NCBI GenBank assembly: GCA_963383645.1
Contig: OY726560.1
Location: forward strand, 26,165,800 to 26,229,799
DNA length: 64,000 nt
Direction of reading: 5' to 3'
From: Muscardinus avellanarius
Lineage: Eukaryota > Chordata > Mammalia > Rodentia > Gliridae
Under the pieces are notes generated by a model. It was not told where the DNA came from. It was given only the letters and a program-made list of their open reading frames with translations, and ran no database searches. Below, one piece after another: positions 1 to 11,994 of the stretch (its first letter is position 1; each line of letters starts with the position of its first letter). A program made the translations under genes and the position numbers.

Positions 1-2292
1 ACACTTTTGTGGTAGTTATTTTGAAATTTTTTTTGTTTGTTTAAAACATCCCCATTTCTTTAGGGATAGTTTCTGGAGACTCATTTTGTTTCTTTGGATT
101 ATTCCCTTCTTTGTGTTCTATGTAACTTTTATGTTACACATATTTGAAATAATAGCCTCTTTTCTCATTTTTAAAGACTGGATTTACTCAGGGGAAGACC
201 TTCTTCAATCAGCCCAACTAGAGATTCTGGGCCCTCTGAAGACTTTTCACTATATATGTAGTCTCTGGTCTTGTATGTAAAGGCTTCCTTCCTCTTAAAA
301 AAAATTTGCCAATCTTGTTTTGTTCATTCTCATTAATTCATATTCTCTCCGTCTCTCTCTGGAGGGAGAGCTCATAACCTATTGCTTATTCTGGTATCTA
401 TTTACTATACCATAAGTTCTCTGAAGCAGCATTATGTTGCTTAGGTATTTTTTTGTTTGTTTTTAGCAGCCCTTGGTCATCCAGAATTTGCCAAGTTCTG
501 CCCACACTCTAAGACAGATAAAACAAAATCTAGTCCCTTGGGCAGTCTCCTCAAAAGGTGGAATGTTGGACATGCATTCTTTTATTTTTCTTCTTTGAAG
601 GAGATATTGCTGAAATATATTAGCCTTTTTGTTTGCTAGCTGCAGGTCCTCTGCAGCATGATACCCAGATATTTTATTTGTTTATTCTCAGTAGTACCCA
701 GGCATCTAGAATATTTCAGATTTCATTGATATTCCAAAGGAGGTAGATAAGGCAACAAAACAAAGCAAACAAACAAACAAACAAACAAAATAGTCTTGGG
801 CATCCCTTACCTCTAAAGGCAGAATGTTGGACATATTATACTGTCTTCTCTTTTCTTTCATGGGAAGAAGGTTGGAACTGGGAATTTTCTCTCAATAATT
901 TGGAACTGTGTGGGGGTAGAGACTATTGTGAAAGGCAGCCACAAGGTTTTTCTCTGCTTACATGACCACCTGGGGTACATGAGCCTCTTAACTGGTATCT
1001 GAATTTTTCATAATAAGAATTGTTCAATCTGTTGTTGGACTGATGTATCCATGGAATAAATGAGAGCATGGTGCTTCCTATTTCACTATCTTAATGGTAT
1101 CACTTTTTAATCCTTTTTACGTGTACTAGAAGCTTTATAGAATTAGTAAATGGTATTTGAACACCAATTAATGCTTAGATGTTGTGGGTTAAATACAGTG
1201 GCCTGTGAGTCATAGTGTTATTTTCTTAAAAGCTTACTATCTAGATTCAGAGGCTAGTCTCAGACAATTATAAAATATAATAATAACATAGGAGTTAAAT
1301 AGCAGGAGAAGGAGAAACCAAAAGTAACTATTGACAATGATTCTTAACTGTGTTCAAAACCTCTGTTCTGTAAAGACTCAATTCCATCTACTGATTACTA
1401 GGATCATTCTAAATATTAGGACAGGAAATCTTCTTGATATAATTACTGGATCTAATTGCAAGCACTGGTATTAATATAGGGCAGTTGTCAGTTCTCCCAA
1501 TATGGCCTTATATCCCTCATTAGTTAATCAACAATCAAATATTGATTATCCAGTTTATGTGGCTCTTTTTAGTAGAATAAATTAAAATGTCTATTCTCAT
1601 CAATATTGAAATCTTAGCTATTAGTAATAGCCTAAATGAAGCCAGATTTTTGCTTATGTGCCTATCTGTGATAAAAGTACATGTTGGCTTGTTTACCCGT
1701 TTTTCTAATCCTGACTATTTCCTTTTTCTATCAATCAATGGCAGAAATTTCTTCCTGGTGTGGGATGGCCCCCACTGTCAGCAATTTCAAAGCCATAGTT
1801 GATTCATTGCTGGGTAAAATAAGGTTAACAATTAATAATGAATTTCAGAAGGGTTGGTAATTTTGGGTCAGGGAAGACTGACCAGGATTCATGATTTTAA
1901 AATTCTGTCTTCAGAGGCAATTATCTTACCCAGATCTCATAAAAAAGACTAAAAAGTCTTAGTTTGAACTCTACCTTTTAATCTGCTACTCTCCTAAAGG
2001 CCATAAAGCAATAGGCCTGCTAGGCTCATTCCTTATTTTTCTCTCATCCATTTTTTTTTTCTTTTCTGGTTCTGCAATTGTTTCTACCATTTCAATTGAA
2101 TGTATCACTTTTTAGTTCTCCCAGAGTCTACCTGCCACCAAGAGGTTTTGCATATTCTTATACTTCTCTGACACTTTGGACAACTTTTAAAATTTCTGTA
2201 CTTCAATCTAGGGTTAGGTGTGCAAGGTGCTACCTTTGGTGATTCATTAAAAAATGTGGCAGTTAGACTAACTCCCTATTTGACATTTTTCT
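1..2292. other. Unique AT-rich DNA, no gene seen
   Basis: No protein-coding gene, RNA gene or SINE is recognisable. Short open frames here have no familiar motifs. The stretch holds a CAAA-type microsatellite near 765-790. It also holds an imperfect duplicated block: about 448-600 resembles about 675-870, and both contain GAATGTTGGACAT. It could be intronic or intergenic. Confidence 0.6.
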
Positions 2293-3255
2293 CTTTTTTA
2301 AATTTTTTATTAGTGCATTGTAGTCATACATCATAATGGGGTACAAGATGGTGGAGACATATATGCACACATCACCCAATTAGCCCTGACCCAATTCCCA
2401 CTCCATTCCCTTCCCCTCCTTCTTCATGTTTGGCTTAGTGATCGACATTGATATGTTTGTTAAAGAACATCATATGCTTTAGAGAATTTCCCTCTTCCCC
2501 CCTCCTATCCCCTCAGGTAACCTTATTTGTGAATCTATGGTATCTCCTTCCTCATCTAGAGCTCTTCCTATGGCCCATTTTCTTCCTAGCTTCCGCATAT
2601 TAGAGATAACATCCCATTTTTTTTATTTTTTGTGACTGATTAATTTCACTTAGCATAATGTCCTCCAGTTCCTGTCAGGCATGGGGGTGCATGCTTGTAA
2701 TCCCAGCATTCTGGAGGCTGAGATGGGAGGATCATAGTTTGCAGACAGCCTCAGCTACTTACTGAGGCCCACTGCAACTTAGTGAGACCCTGTTTCAAAA
2801 TAAAAAATAAAATATAGGATGGGGGTGTAGCTTGGAGGTCAAATCCCCACCCCCCCAAAAAAAAATGTCCTTCAATTCCATCCATTTCCCTGTAAATGAT
2901 GTAATTGTATTTTTCCTTATGGCTGAGTAAAATTCCATTGTGTACATATCCCATAGTTTTGTAATCCATTCATCTTGGCTAGTTCCATAGTTTGGCAATG
3001 GTGAATTGCACATCAATGAACATAGATACACATGCATTAGTTTCGTAGTTTGTTTCCATTCTTTTGGATAGTTTGCTTTCCATTCTTTTGGGTAGATACC
3101 CAGAAGTGGTATTGCTGGATTGTAGGGTAAGTTTGTTCCCATTCTTCTGAGGATACTCCATACAGTTTTCCAAAGTGGTTGCACTAATTTTCAGTACCAC
3201 TAACAATGTATTAGAGTTCCTATTTCTCCACATCCTTGCCAGTATTTGTTGTTGT
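2293..3255 (-). mobile_element. L1 3' end with ORF2 C-terminus, split by a SINE
   Basis: Read on the minus strand, this is the end of L1 ORF2 followed by the 3'UTR. Translated pieces include LPYNPAIPLLGIYP, MFIDVQFTIAKLWN and TKLWDMYTMEFYSAI, which are typical of the extreme C-terminus of L1 ORF2p. The 3'UTR ends in the plus-strand complement of AATGCACTAATAAAAA at about 2293-2325. The copy is 5'-truncated, has frameshifts, and contains a short internal duplication near 3040-3100. A SINE at 2673-2863 interrupts it. No intact protein is encoded. Confidence 0.85.
2673..2863 (+). mobile_element. B1-dID-type SINE inside an L1
   Basis: The B1 half (GGTGCATGCTTGTAATCCCAGC) begins near 2680, followed by an A-rich linker, an ID-like half (GGGGGTGTAGCTTGGAGG) and a short A tail. 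The flanks AATGTCCTCCAGTTCC (2657-2672) and AATGTCCTTCAATTCC (2864-2879) differ at two positions and are the target-site duplication. The SINE is therefore younger than the surrounding antisense L1. Confidence 0.85.
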
Positions 3256-3349
3256 TTGTGTTTTTCTCTAAAGTAACTTGTCTGCCTACCACCATCCACA
3301 CTAAGTATTCAATTCTCTGAAGTTTCTGGGTTTTTGCTCCCTCAAGCCA

Positions 3350-3560
3350 TGCATTTGCCCAGGTTTTCTTCTCTTGTATATCTTTATTTCTCTTGACTTG
3401 CTGGCTCCTGGTCCTTCAAAGTTCAATTCACCTAAGAGACCATCTCTAACCTCTTTCTACTGATTCTCCTCTGTGCTTCAAAGTAGATTTCCTTGTCAGT
3501 CTCTTTGGAAGGATGATCAGGTTAGCACCAGTAAATCTTCACCACTACTGTTCCCTGAGG
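3350..3560 (+). repeat. Possible L2 3'-end relic
   Basis: The order GGTCCTTCAAAGTTCAATTCACCT, then an 'agagaccatctctaacctc'-like block, matches the remembered L2 3' region (recent-control, then 'cctcagagaggccttccctgacc'). It is weak, diverged and truncated. An alternative is chance similarity in pyrimidine-rich DNA. Confidence 0.4.
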
Positions 3561-3764
3561 GCATTATTCAGTCCTTGCTGACTGTGACTTTCCCTTGAGA
3601 TTTTATCTTGGTTTTCTCCTTTGTTTCATGTCCCCATTCCTTTGTCCTAGACTAGTGCAGACAGCGTTTGGATTTTCACCCATTGCTTTCTTATAGTTTC
3701 ATGTAGTTGTTGTGAGGACATCCTAGTTAACCTCCAAATAGAGATTTCATGCATAGAAGTGAGT

Positions 3765-3960
3765 TCAGGTACTGGGTCCTTTATTCATTAATTCTGTAAC
3801 TTAGGGAAATTTTCTTAAAATCTCTGTGCCTCAGTATCCTCATCTGTTAGCTGGTCTGTTTGCTAGATTAAAGGAGAAAATGACTAAAAACTGCTTAATG
3901 CAATGCCAAGCACTTGGTAAACACTCTATAGATGTTATATGTTATTATTAAATCAAGGTA
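3765..3960 (+). repeat. MIR relic
   Basis: This contains the MIR core order: 'tctgtaacttagg', then 'ctctgtgcctcagtatcctcatctg', then a tail ending in 'caatgccaagcacttggtaaacactctatagatgttat'. It is diverged, as expected for this ancient tRNA-derived SINE. No target-site duplication is visible. Confidence 0.75.
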
Positions 3961-4320
3961 ATGTGAAGACAAACTTACAATTTTCTCTGCCTATTTCAAT
4001 TTAACTTTCTCCTCCACTATAATTTACTACAGATGAAATCTTACTTGGACTTTATCTACAGATGGAAGTTTACTTGTTTATTACCTCCTTCATATTTGCA
4101 GGTGTGTCCATGGATAGGCAACATGGCTTTCTTCTCCTGAACAAGAAGAGCTCTTGTAAAGATGATTTTGGTTTAAAAAATAAGACTGGTAGAATAGTTT
4201 AACTGCCCAAACTCACCTCATACTACTTGGTAGAGATTTTCCATCTTATATTTTTATAGCTTATAATATTTATAGTAAGTAACACAGATATACTAGGGAT
4301 ATTTTGTTCATTTTTCTTGT

Positions 4321-4526
4321 TTTTTTTTCGGGTCTCAGGATGGAACCCAGGGGCATTCGACCTCTGAGCTACACCCCCTGCCCTATTTTTTATTCTTTAT
4401 TTTGAAACCGGGTCTCACTGAGTTGCAGAGGGCCTCACTAAGTAGCTGAGGCTGTCCGCGAACCGCAATCCTCAGGTCTCAGCCTCCCAAATGCTAGGAT
4501 TACAAGCATGTGCCTCCATGCCCAGC
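4321..4526 (-). mobile_element. B1-dID-type SINE, antisense
   Basis: The antisense ID half (GATGGAACCCAGGGGCATTC, then CTCTGAGCTACACC) is followed by the antisense B1 half, ending in 'ttacaagcatgtgcctccatgcccagc'. The same 16-bp sequence CATTTTTCTTGTTTTT starts at 4309 and again at 4527, which gives a clean target-site duplication and shows a complete insertion. Confidence 0.9.
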
Positions 4527-4850
4527 CATTTTTCTTGTTTTTAATGATCAATACTAGTATCACTTTACATTGTTTTGTGTAAAAGTTGTATTTTTAAATG
4601 AAGAATTTCAAGAACTCGATAATAAATTTGAATTGAAATAGATCCTTATTTATTAAGAAATTTTGGCCTTGCACATGAAAATTCTCTTGACTCAAGTATG
4701 GGCAAAAAAGCAAGCTATACTTTTATTTATGTACTCTATCACTCCATCATTTAGAGGGTCTTAATTTTTATAAGAGAGCAAATATAACTATGCTTGGCTG
4801 ATAAATAAATTATATAGCTATTCTCTTAGTCCTGTTAGAAAGTACTAAGC

Positions 4851-5048
4851 TAGGCATTGTGGCATATACTGGTAATCCTAGTACTTGGGAAGCTGAGACA
4901 GGAGGATCCTAGGTCCAAAGCCAGCCTCCGCAGTTTAGTGAGGTTCTAAGCAATCTAATGAGACCCTATTTCCAAATAAAATATGAAATAGGTCTGGGGG
5001 TGTAGCTGAGGGGTAGAAGGCAGAAGGCCCCTGGGGGTTCTATCCCTT

Positions 5049-5094
<46 letters not shown>

Positions 5095-5110
5095 ACAGAA
5101 AGAGAGAGAG
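4851..5110 (+). mobile_element. B1-dID-type SINE with (CA)n tail
   Basis: The B1 half (AGGCATTGTGGCATATACTGG) is followed by a linker and an ID half (GGTCTGGGGGTGTAGCTGAGG). The A tail has become a (CA)n microsatellite at about 5051-5093 and then a (GA)n run. Flanking AGAAAGTAC sequences (about 4837 and 5111) are a probable target-site duplication. Confidence 0.85.
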
Positions 5111-5115
5111 AGAAA
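5051..5115. repeat. (CA)n/(GA)n microsatellite
   Basis: This is about 21 CA repeats followed by a short GA run, sitting at the tail of the preceding SINE. It probably grew from that tail. Confidence 0.9.
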
Positions 5116-5154
5116 GTACAATAAGTCAAAGTCATAGCTAGCCAATATTTTCTT

Positions 5155-5895
5155 TTTTAAAAATTTTTTATTGGTGAATTTTAGCCATCTATCTTATTGG
5201 GATAAAAGAGGGTGGAGACATACATGCACACATCACCCAATTACCCTTACCCAATTCCCACCCCATTCTCTCCCCCTCCCTCCTTCCCATGCTTGGATTA
5301 GTGATTGACTTTGATATGTTTATTTAAGTACATCATGTGCTTTAGAGAATTTCCCTCTTTCCCCCTCCCATCCCCTCAGTTAGGTAGCATTATATGCTTC
5401 ATCTATAGAATATTCTTCTTCATCTAGATTTCCTTCTGTTACCCATTTTCCCTAGCTTTCCCATATTAGGGATAACATCTGATTTCTTATTTTTTGTGAC
5501 TGACTAATCTCACTTAGCATAGTGTTCTCCAGTTCCATCCATTTTTCTGTAAATGATGTAATTGTGTTTTTTTATGGCTGAGTAAAATTCCATTGTGTAC
5601 ATATCCCACAGTTTTGTAATCATGTATCTGTTGATAGACATCTTGGCTGGTTCCATAGTTTGGCAATGGTTAATTGTGTAGCTATGCACATAGATATGCA
5701 TGCATTAGTTTTGTAGTTTGGTTTCCTTTCTTTTGAGTAGATACTTAGAAGTGGTATTGCTGTATCAAATGGTAAGTTTGTTCCCATTCTTCTGAGGATC
5801 CTCCATGCTGTTTTCCCAAGTGGTTGAACTAATTTGCACTAATTTGCAATCCCAACAACAATGTTTTCGAGTTCCCACTTCTCCACATCCATAGG
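5155..5895 (-). mobile_element. 5'-truncated L1 3' end, antisense
   Basis: The minus strand reads L1 ORF2 C-terminus (TKLWDMYTMEFYSAIKKHN, then YIIYRKMDG) followed by an L1 3'UTR. The plus-strand view starts with the complement of the A-rich tail near 5155. It is close in sequence to the elements at 2293 and 31422. No intact ORF remains. Confidence 0.85.
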
Positions 5896-5999
5896 CAAAA
5901 CTTATTTTAAATACCAATATCTGAATAGCTTAACTGCTTTTTAGTCTATTCATTTATTCACCAATTAATTAAATAAATACTCATCAATTGCTTAATGTA

Positions 6000-7600
6000 T
6001 ATTAGGCCTTATGCAGCCATGACCAAAGAGCTTCTTGTCCTCTTTTAATTTATGTTTGATTTTTGAGGAGATAAAACACTGTGAAATAAAATGTAATGAG
6101 TCAGATTCCGATAAGTTCTATGGATAAAAATAAAGAAGAGTAAATAGGATGATATTTGCCTCAGGCAAAGTTTGTTCTTTTGGATAAAGAGGTCAGGGAA
6201 GGTCTCATGTGTTGATATTTGAGTAAGCATAAACTATAAATAAGAGGATGAGCAGACAATACAGATGTCTAGAAGAAGTTTGTGAGAAGGAGCAAGTGCC
6301 AGAGCTCTGAGGTGGGAGTATGTTTGGCACATTCAGAAGCTGGGTGATGCCAGGGAGTGTTGAGTGTAAGGAGTGGCCTGTCAGGTCACTTTATAGTTTC
6401 TGCTTTTATACTCAGTGAAAGAGGGAGCCCGCTAAAGGCTTTGGAACAAAGAGTTACACTATCATTTAATTTTTCAGAGATTATCCCTGGTTGCTTGGTG
6501 GAGAATAAACTATAAATAGCAAAGGAAAAAAATAACACCATTAGGTGACTGTGATAAAATTTTGGATATATTTTGGAGTTTGTTTTAATAGAATTTGAAG
6601 GTAGTTTGGATTAATGGTGAGAAACATTGATTAGAGTTATTAATCATTTCCAATATTTTTACTTAAGAAATAGGAGAGATAAAATTTATTTATTGTAATA
6701 AAAATAAATTTCAGGTATAATAGAGTCATATTTGTGGGTACAGAGGTAGAAGTTTCATGATTTTTTATGTATTGAGTTTGATAGATAATGAAGTGAATTT
6801 ATGGACTAAGTCAGTGAATATTTAAATAATGATTAAAGGAAATGGCTCAAATCTGCAAATACAGATTTGGGACTATCATAAAGTAGAATGTATTCTTGAT
6901 ACTGGATGAGATTTTATTTGGAAAGTGGTTTTAGGTAGAAAAGAGGTTCAGAGACTGTTTCTATATGGCTTTTGAGTCTTGCAAAGCTATTGAGATGGCA
7001 GTAGAGAAACACCAAGTAATTTAGGACATCTACAAAGAGGTTATTATAATGATATATCATACAATAAAAAGCAAAGAGAAAAATGAAGAGAGGAATGAGG
7101 GACCTGAAGTGTTCTTTATTAGGATCAACGGAGGTCCTAGTGTTGACAAAACATATTTTAGAATTGTTGCACTAGAAGGAGTAAATGAAAAATAAGGGAG
7201 ATAATTATCAGAAGGTGGGATTTTAAAACTGATATGATGAAGGATATGCATTTTGGGAAAATGTAAGGTTGATGCATAGCTGAAGAAAAGATAATTGCAG
7301 GAGAGAAAAATAATTGCAGGAGAGAAAAATTAACACCAGAATGCTGGGAAGATCTTATATATGAGTATTGAAATCTTCGAGAAATTTGAAAGAAGTTGTA
7401 AAATGTTAAGTCATCAAACAGTGGAATCGATGAGAAATAAATGAATTGATGTGAGAGAACTGATGGCAAAAATAAGGAGTGGAAGGACATATAATTATAT
7501 GACATGAGATTTATCTTGGTGAAGTGAGAGAAAGGGAAAAATATGGTTTGGAAGCATCCTTGAGGAGAAAACACGTATTCTACCATCAGTTCTCCTTTCT
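6000..7600 (+). repeat. Long ancient interspersed repeat, family not named
   Basis: Phrases such as 'tcagggaaggtctc', 'agcaagtgccagagctctgaggtggga', 'tttggcacattcagaagctgg' and 'gctaaaggctttggaacaaagagtt' match a widespread mammalian ancient repeat that I recognise but cannot name securely. Related text appears at 60118-60720. Divergence is high and the right boundary is uncertain. Short open frames in this span show no protein similarity that I recognise. Confidence 0.5.
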
Positions 7601-8013
7601 ACTTGGAGGAGGAACAAGATTCTCCATGGCTAGAGATTCATTTTCTAGTCTTATATACACTGCAAGATAAATGAAAATATCCATCTCTGTTTTGTTAATC
7701 AAGAGAAGAGATGCTGACCTAATTTAGCAGTAATTATGGAAGTGAAAGAGAGAATGCATACTGGAGAAATCTTACAGAGGGAGAATGTCAGATCTTGGAA
7801 AATAGGAGAAGATTGAAAATGGGAAGTAAAAGAAATCAAGGATGAATTTTAGATTTCAGGTTGGTAAGATAACGAGGTCACCCAAGGTAGAAAATTCTGA
7901 AACAGAACTACAAGGGAGGGGAATAATAAACTTTAATTTTAACTTCTTAAATTTAAAATGTCAATTGGAATTTAGGTTGCTAGGTCCAGGCAGCAATTTA
8001 AATTCCTTAGTGG

Positions 8014-8222
8014 GCCAGGCATGGTGGTGTACATTTGCAATCCCAGCATTCGGGAGTCTGACACCAGAGGATTGTGGTTCGCGGACAGCCTCAGCTACTT
8101 TGTGAGGTTCTCTGCAACTCAGTGAGACCTGGTTTCAATACAAAGAATAAAAAATAGGGCAGGGGGTGTAGCCCGGAGGCTGATTGCCACTGGGGTTTCA
8201 TCCCCAAACCTGCAAAAAAAAA
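8014..8222 (+). mobile_element. B1-dID-type SINE
   Basis: The B1 half (CCAGGCATGGTGGTGTACA), an A-rich linker, an ID half (CAGGGGGTGTAGCCCGGAGG) and an A tail are all present. The flanks AAATTCCTTAGTGG (8000-8013) and AAATTTCTTTGTGG (8223-8236) form a target-site duplication with two differences. Confidence 0.88.
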
Positions 8223-8236
8223 AATTTCTTTGTGGA

Positions 8237-9215
8237 AGGATCTGAATTGAAGTTAAGATATAGGAATCATCTATACATACTTGAGAATTGAATCTATGAT
8301 ATAAAATGAGATTGCCATAGGAAAATAGGAAAATTTCTTTAGACTAGATGAGTATGTTATAGTTTATTTCATTTTTTTCTCAAGTAGTTCTGTATTCATC
8401 TTCATCGATGCTTACACATTTGAAGTTTCCATTCACTTCCATATTTTACCTAAAAGACATTCACAGTCAAAGGTTTTTGTTGGAGAAAGAAGTAAAAACC
8501 CACTCAATGTTGCTCAGGTCAAGAGGGAATGGGAGTTATTACACAGATGCAGGGGAAGAGTAATTAAAGTATACATTTCATGTGAAATGGAGACAGAAAT
8601 GGCCAGGTCAAGAACTGTGACTCAGCTCTCAGAGTGGCTGTGACTCTCCTCTCTCCGTTTCTGTATGAGTCTTCTGTATTTCCCTATCAGCTTATATTCT
8701 ATCTTCCTTTTTATCACCTTCTGTATGAGTTTGCATATGCTCCAGCAAGACTACCACACTATGTAGTATCCAGGATCCTGATACCCTTGTTTAACAAATT
8801 TAGTATTATAAAACCAGATTGGATTCAGCCAGTTGGTCTTTCCTTATGACTACTTGTCTCAGGCCAGTAATAGATAAAATCTGCTGAAAAAATCCTGATC
8901 TAATGACCCTGGGTCAAATGTACAATTGAACTTGAGGGCTTCTTGTGGACAGTGGGTCTCCTACAGAAACTCTGAGTAGGCAAGTTGAGAAATTCAAGTG
9001 TAAGTAAGACATTTTACAAGCTTGCTGGTGTTAAATGTTCAATATTTTTAATAATACTAAAATAAACTTTATCTTTGAATCTCTTATTATAATACATTTA
9101 ATTAACATAATATATTGATACTGTAGTGTAATGCCAACTTAGAAATGGTGAGGGACTGATATCGCATTAATATTCTGCTATGCTCATAACTTGACACACT
9201 AAATTATTTTATTTT
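8237..9215. other. No gene seen
   Basis: AT-rich unique sequence. I see no SINE, L1, RNA gene or convincing coding exon. Short open frames lack motifs. Confidence 0.5.
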
Positions 9216-10757
9216 CTGAGTGTGGTGGCACATGCCTCTAATCCCAGTACTTGGTAGACTGAAACAGGAGGATCACAGGAGACTCTCAACAACCCAGTGA
9301 GATTCTTTTTAAAAACAAACAAAGGAGCTAACAAAAAATAAGCATGAAATAAACTCACACACTTATAGTCAATTGATCTTTGACAAAGGGGCCAAATTCA
9401 TACGCTGGAAAAATGACGGACTTTTTAAAAATGGTACTAGAAGAACTGGTTATGCATTTGTGGAAAGATGGAACAAAATCCTTACCTCTCACCCTAGACA
9501 GGAATCAACTTGAGATTGATCAAAGATCTGGAAATCAGACCAGAGATTATGAAACTATTAGAGGAGGGCATAGGCTCAACACTCCAAAATATAGGTTTTT
9601 CAACAAGACCTCCAAAGTGCAGGAAATTAAAACAAGAATTAACAAATGGGATGGCATCAAACTAAAAAGTTTCTGCTCATCAAAGGAAACCATCACGATT
9701 CTAAAGAGAAACTTATAGAATGGGAGAAGATATTTACCAGTTACCACTCTGAGAGAGGGCTAATATTCAGAATCCACAAAGAGCTCAAAAGACTCTACGC
9801 TAGCAAAACAAATAGCTCAATTAAGAAATGGACAACTGAATTGAATAGACACTTTATAAAAGAAGAGATACAAATGGCCAATAGTTAAATGAAAAAATTT
9901 CAACATCACTAGCCATCAGGGAGATGCGAATCAAAACTACACTGAAATTCCATCTAACCCTAATCAGAGTGGCAAACATAAAGAAGTCAAATAACAATAA
10001 ATGCTGGTGAGGATGTGGGGAAAGAAGAACTCTTTACACTGTTGGTGGGAGGGCAAACTAGTTCAGCCTCTATGGAGATCAGCATGGAGATTACTTAGAA
10101 AATGGAATGGATCCACCATTCTGGCTACACCATTCCTGAGTGTCTTTCCAAAGAGATTGAAGTAGAGAACTACAGTAACATATTCATACCCATGTCCATA
10201 ACAGCACAATTTGAAATAGCCAAAATATGGAACCAATCTAGGTGTCCATCAAAAGATGAATGGATTACAAAATTATGGGAAATACACACAATGGAATTCT
10301 ACTCAACAATAAAAAAAAAAATCATGTCATTTCGCAAGAAGATGGAAAGACCTAGAAAACAATATGTTAAGTGAAATCAGCCAAGCACAGAAAGAGAAGG
10401 GACATATGTTTTCTCTAATATGCTCAACCTAGGGAGTATTAGGGCTCCAGATAATGGAGGTGAAACCTCAGCAAAGCCAGAAAGGAAGGGTAGGGGAGGA
10501 AGAAAGCTGAGGTTAACTGATTGAAAATATATATTTGAATATGTGTATACATGTGTATATAACATTGTTAACCTGGACACTCAGTACTGGGAGGGAGGGA
10601 AAAGGGGAAGCAGATGGGGGGGCACCAAGTACTGTGTGAATATATGTCATTGTCAACATGATCCACATTATGATGTGAGACTGTAGTGCACCAATAAAAT
10701 TTAAAAAAGTCTGAGTGTATAGCTCAGAGGTTGAATGCCTTGCCAGTACCACAAAAA
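9216..10757 (+). mobile_element. B1-dID-type SINE split by an L1
   Basis: The left part (9216-about 9315) is the B1 half (GAGTGTGGTGGCACATGCC). The right part (about 10709-10757) is the ID half (GAGTGTATAGCTCAGAGG ending CCAGTACCAC) plus an A tail. A sense L1 lies between them. Similar AT-rich flanks, AAATTATTTTATTTT before and AAATAATTTTATTCC after, may be the SINE's own target-site duplication. Confidence 0.75.
9320..10706 (+). mobile_element. 5'-truncated L1: ORF2 C-terminal third plus 3'UTR
   Basis: Translated segments follow the ORF2p C-terminal order: INKWDGIKLKSFCSSKETI, then KTNSSIKKWTTELNRHFIKEE, then TAQFEIAKIWNQSRCPSKDE and WITKLWEIHTMEFYSTIKK. The 3'UTR runs to GTAGTGCACCAATAAAATTT near 10700. 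The reading frame is broken several times, so no functional reverse transcriptase is encoded. The element sits inside a SINE and so is younger than that SINE. The exact 5' end is unclear because the SINE linker is A-rich. Confidence 0.88.
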
Positions 10758-11250
10758 TAATTTTATTCCTAATAATTTACTTTATTTGACTTTTTTAGAT
10801 ATTGCTATAATCTCTTGCTAAAGTTTACTGTTCCTTTGCTCTGTTTTTTTTAACTACATTTATTGATTGGGCCATTCTTATTTGAAGAATATATTTCTAG
10901 TTACTCTGTGGAACAATAAAAGAAAAGCAAAACTTATCATCCTTTCTTTAAGAGTCATTGAGCTTCTAAGAGAGAATTAAAAGCATATTTGGAGAACTAA
11001 TTGGGATTTTTAAATATATCAAATCATATAGAATAAATTATATATTTAAGTTCTGTGGGGTTATAAAATTGATGCATATAGTTGCAGTAATTTTTCCTCA
11101 AAGATTGAGAGAGATTGATAATATGGAAAACTAGCAGCATAAATAGCTCTTGGAAAAATATTCTTGGAACTATATTCTGTTATTCTTAGTAAATAATAGA
11201 ATAAAACTAGGGTATTATTTCTGGTCTTTGATGCATCAGAATTAGAATTC
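10758..11250. other. No gene seen
   Basis: AT-rich unique sequence with no recognisable repeat or gene. Confidence 0.5.
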
Positions 11251-11293
<43 letters not shown>

Positions 11294-11481
11294 GCACTAG
11301 TGATTGAACTCAGGGCCTTTCTACCTCTGAGCAACACCCCTAGCTCTTTGTATTTATTTTATTCTTTTTAAGGATTTCACTAGGGCTTTACAATGTTACT
11401 GAGGCTAGTCTTGAACTTGTGATCCTCTTGTCTCAGCCTCCTAAGCACTGAGATTATAAGCATATACCACTATGTCTGGAT
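11251..11481 (-). mobile_element. B1-dID-type SINE, antisense, with (TTG)n tail
   Basis: A (TTG)15-like run at about 11251-11295 is the complement of an expanded (CAA)n tail. It is followed by the antisense ID half (GATTGAACTCAGGGCCTTTC, then CTCTGAGCAACACC) and the antisense B1 half, ending 'agcatataccactatgtctgg'. A predicted glutamine run on the minus strand here is only the tail repeat and is not a gene. Confidence 0.85.
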
Positions 11482-11634
11482 GAGAATTTTACTGATTTTT
11501 TGGCAAAAGTTAGGAAAATAAACAAATATTTAACTAACCATGATAATTTGACTTCTGTTCTTTGAGTTTCTAGGGAGACTTGAATCCTCTTCCTTAAGTT
11601 TCTTCTTCAATCTTTCTCCTCAGGTTTTTCTTTT

Positions 11635-11842
11635 TTTGGTGGGGATACTGGGGCTTGAGTGTACCCAGGAACATTCTATTTCTGAGCTACATTCCCAGCC
11701 CTATTTTACTTCTTATTTTCAAACAAAGTCTCATTAAGTTGTTGAGGTCATCGCTAAATTACTGAGGCTGACCTTGAATCTGTGATCCTTCTGTCTTAAC
11801 CTCCCATATACTAGGGTTACAGTATGCACCACCACACCTGAC
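11635..11842 (-). mobile_element. B1-dID-type SINE, antisense
   Basis: The antisense ID half (GAACATTCTATTTCTGAGC, then TACATTCCCAGCCC) and the antisense B1 half ending 'gtatgcaccaccacacctgact' are both present. It is moderately diverged. Confidence 0.8.
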
Positions 11843-11994
11843 TCCTCCTAAGCTTTTTAGGGATATTAGAATGTCAAATGTCAGAGGAGGGATATATGTT
11901 ACATATTTTCATATGATGCATCCAGTGTTTTGTGCATATATTCAAATCTGTGTTAGAATCGTGATTATTGAGCAGCACTACATTGATTATATAT

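Noticed and set aside
11061..11297. Polyglutamine protein on the minus strand
   Set aside because: The glutamines come from the (CAA)n tail of an antisense SINE.
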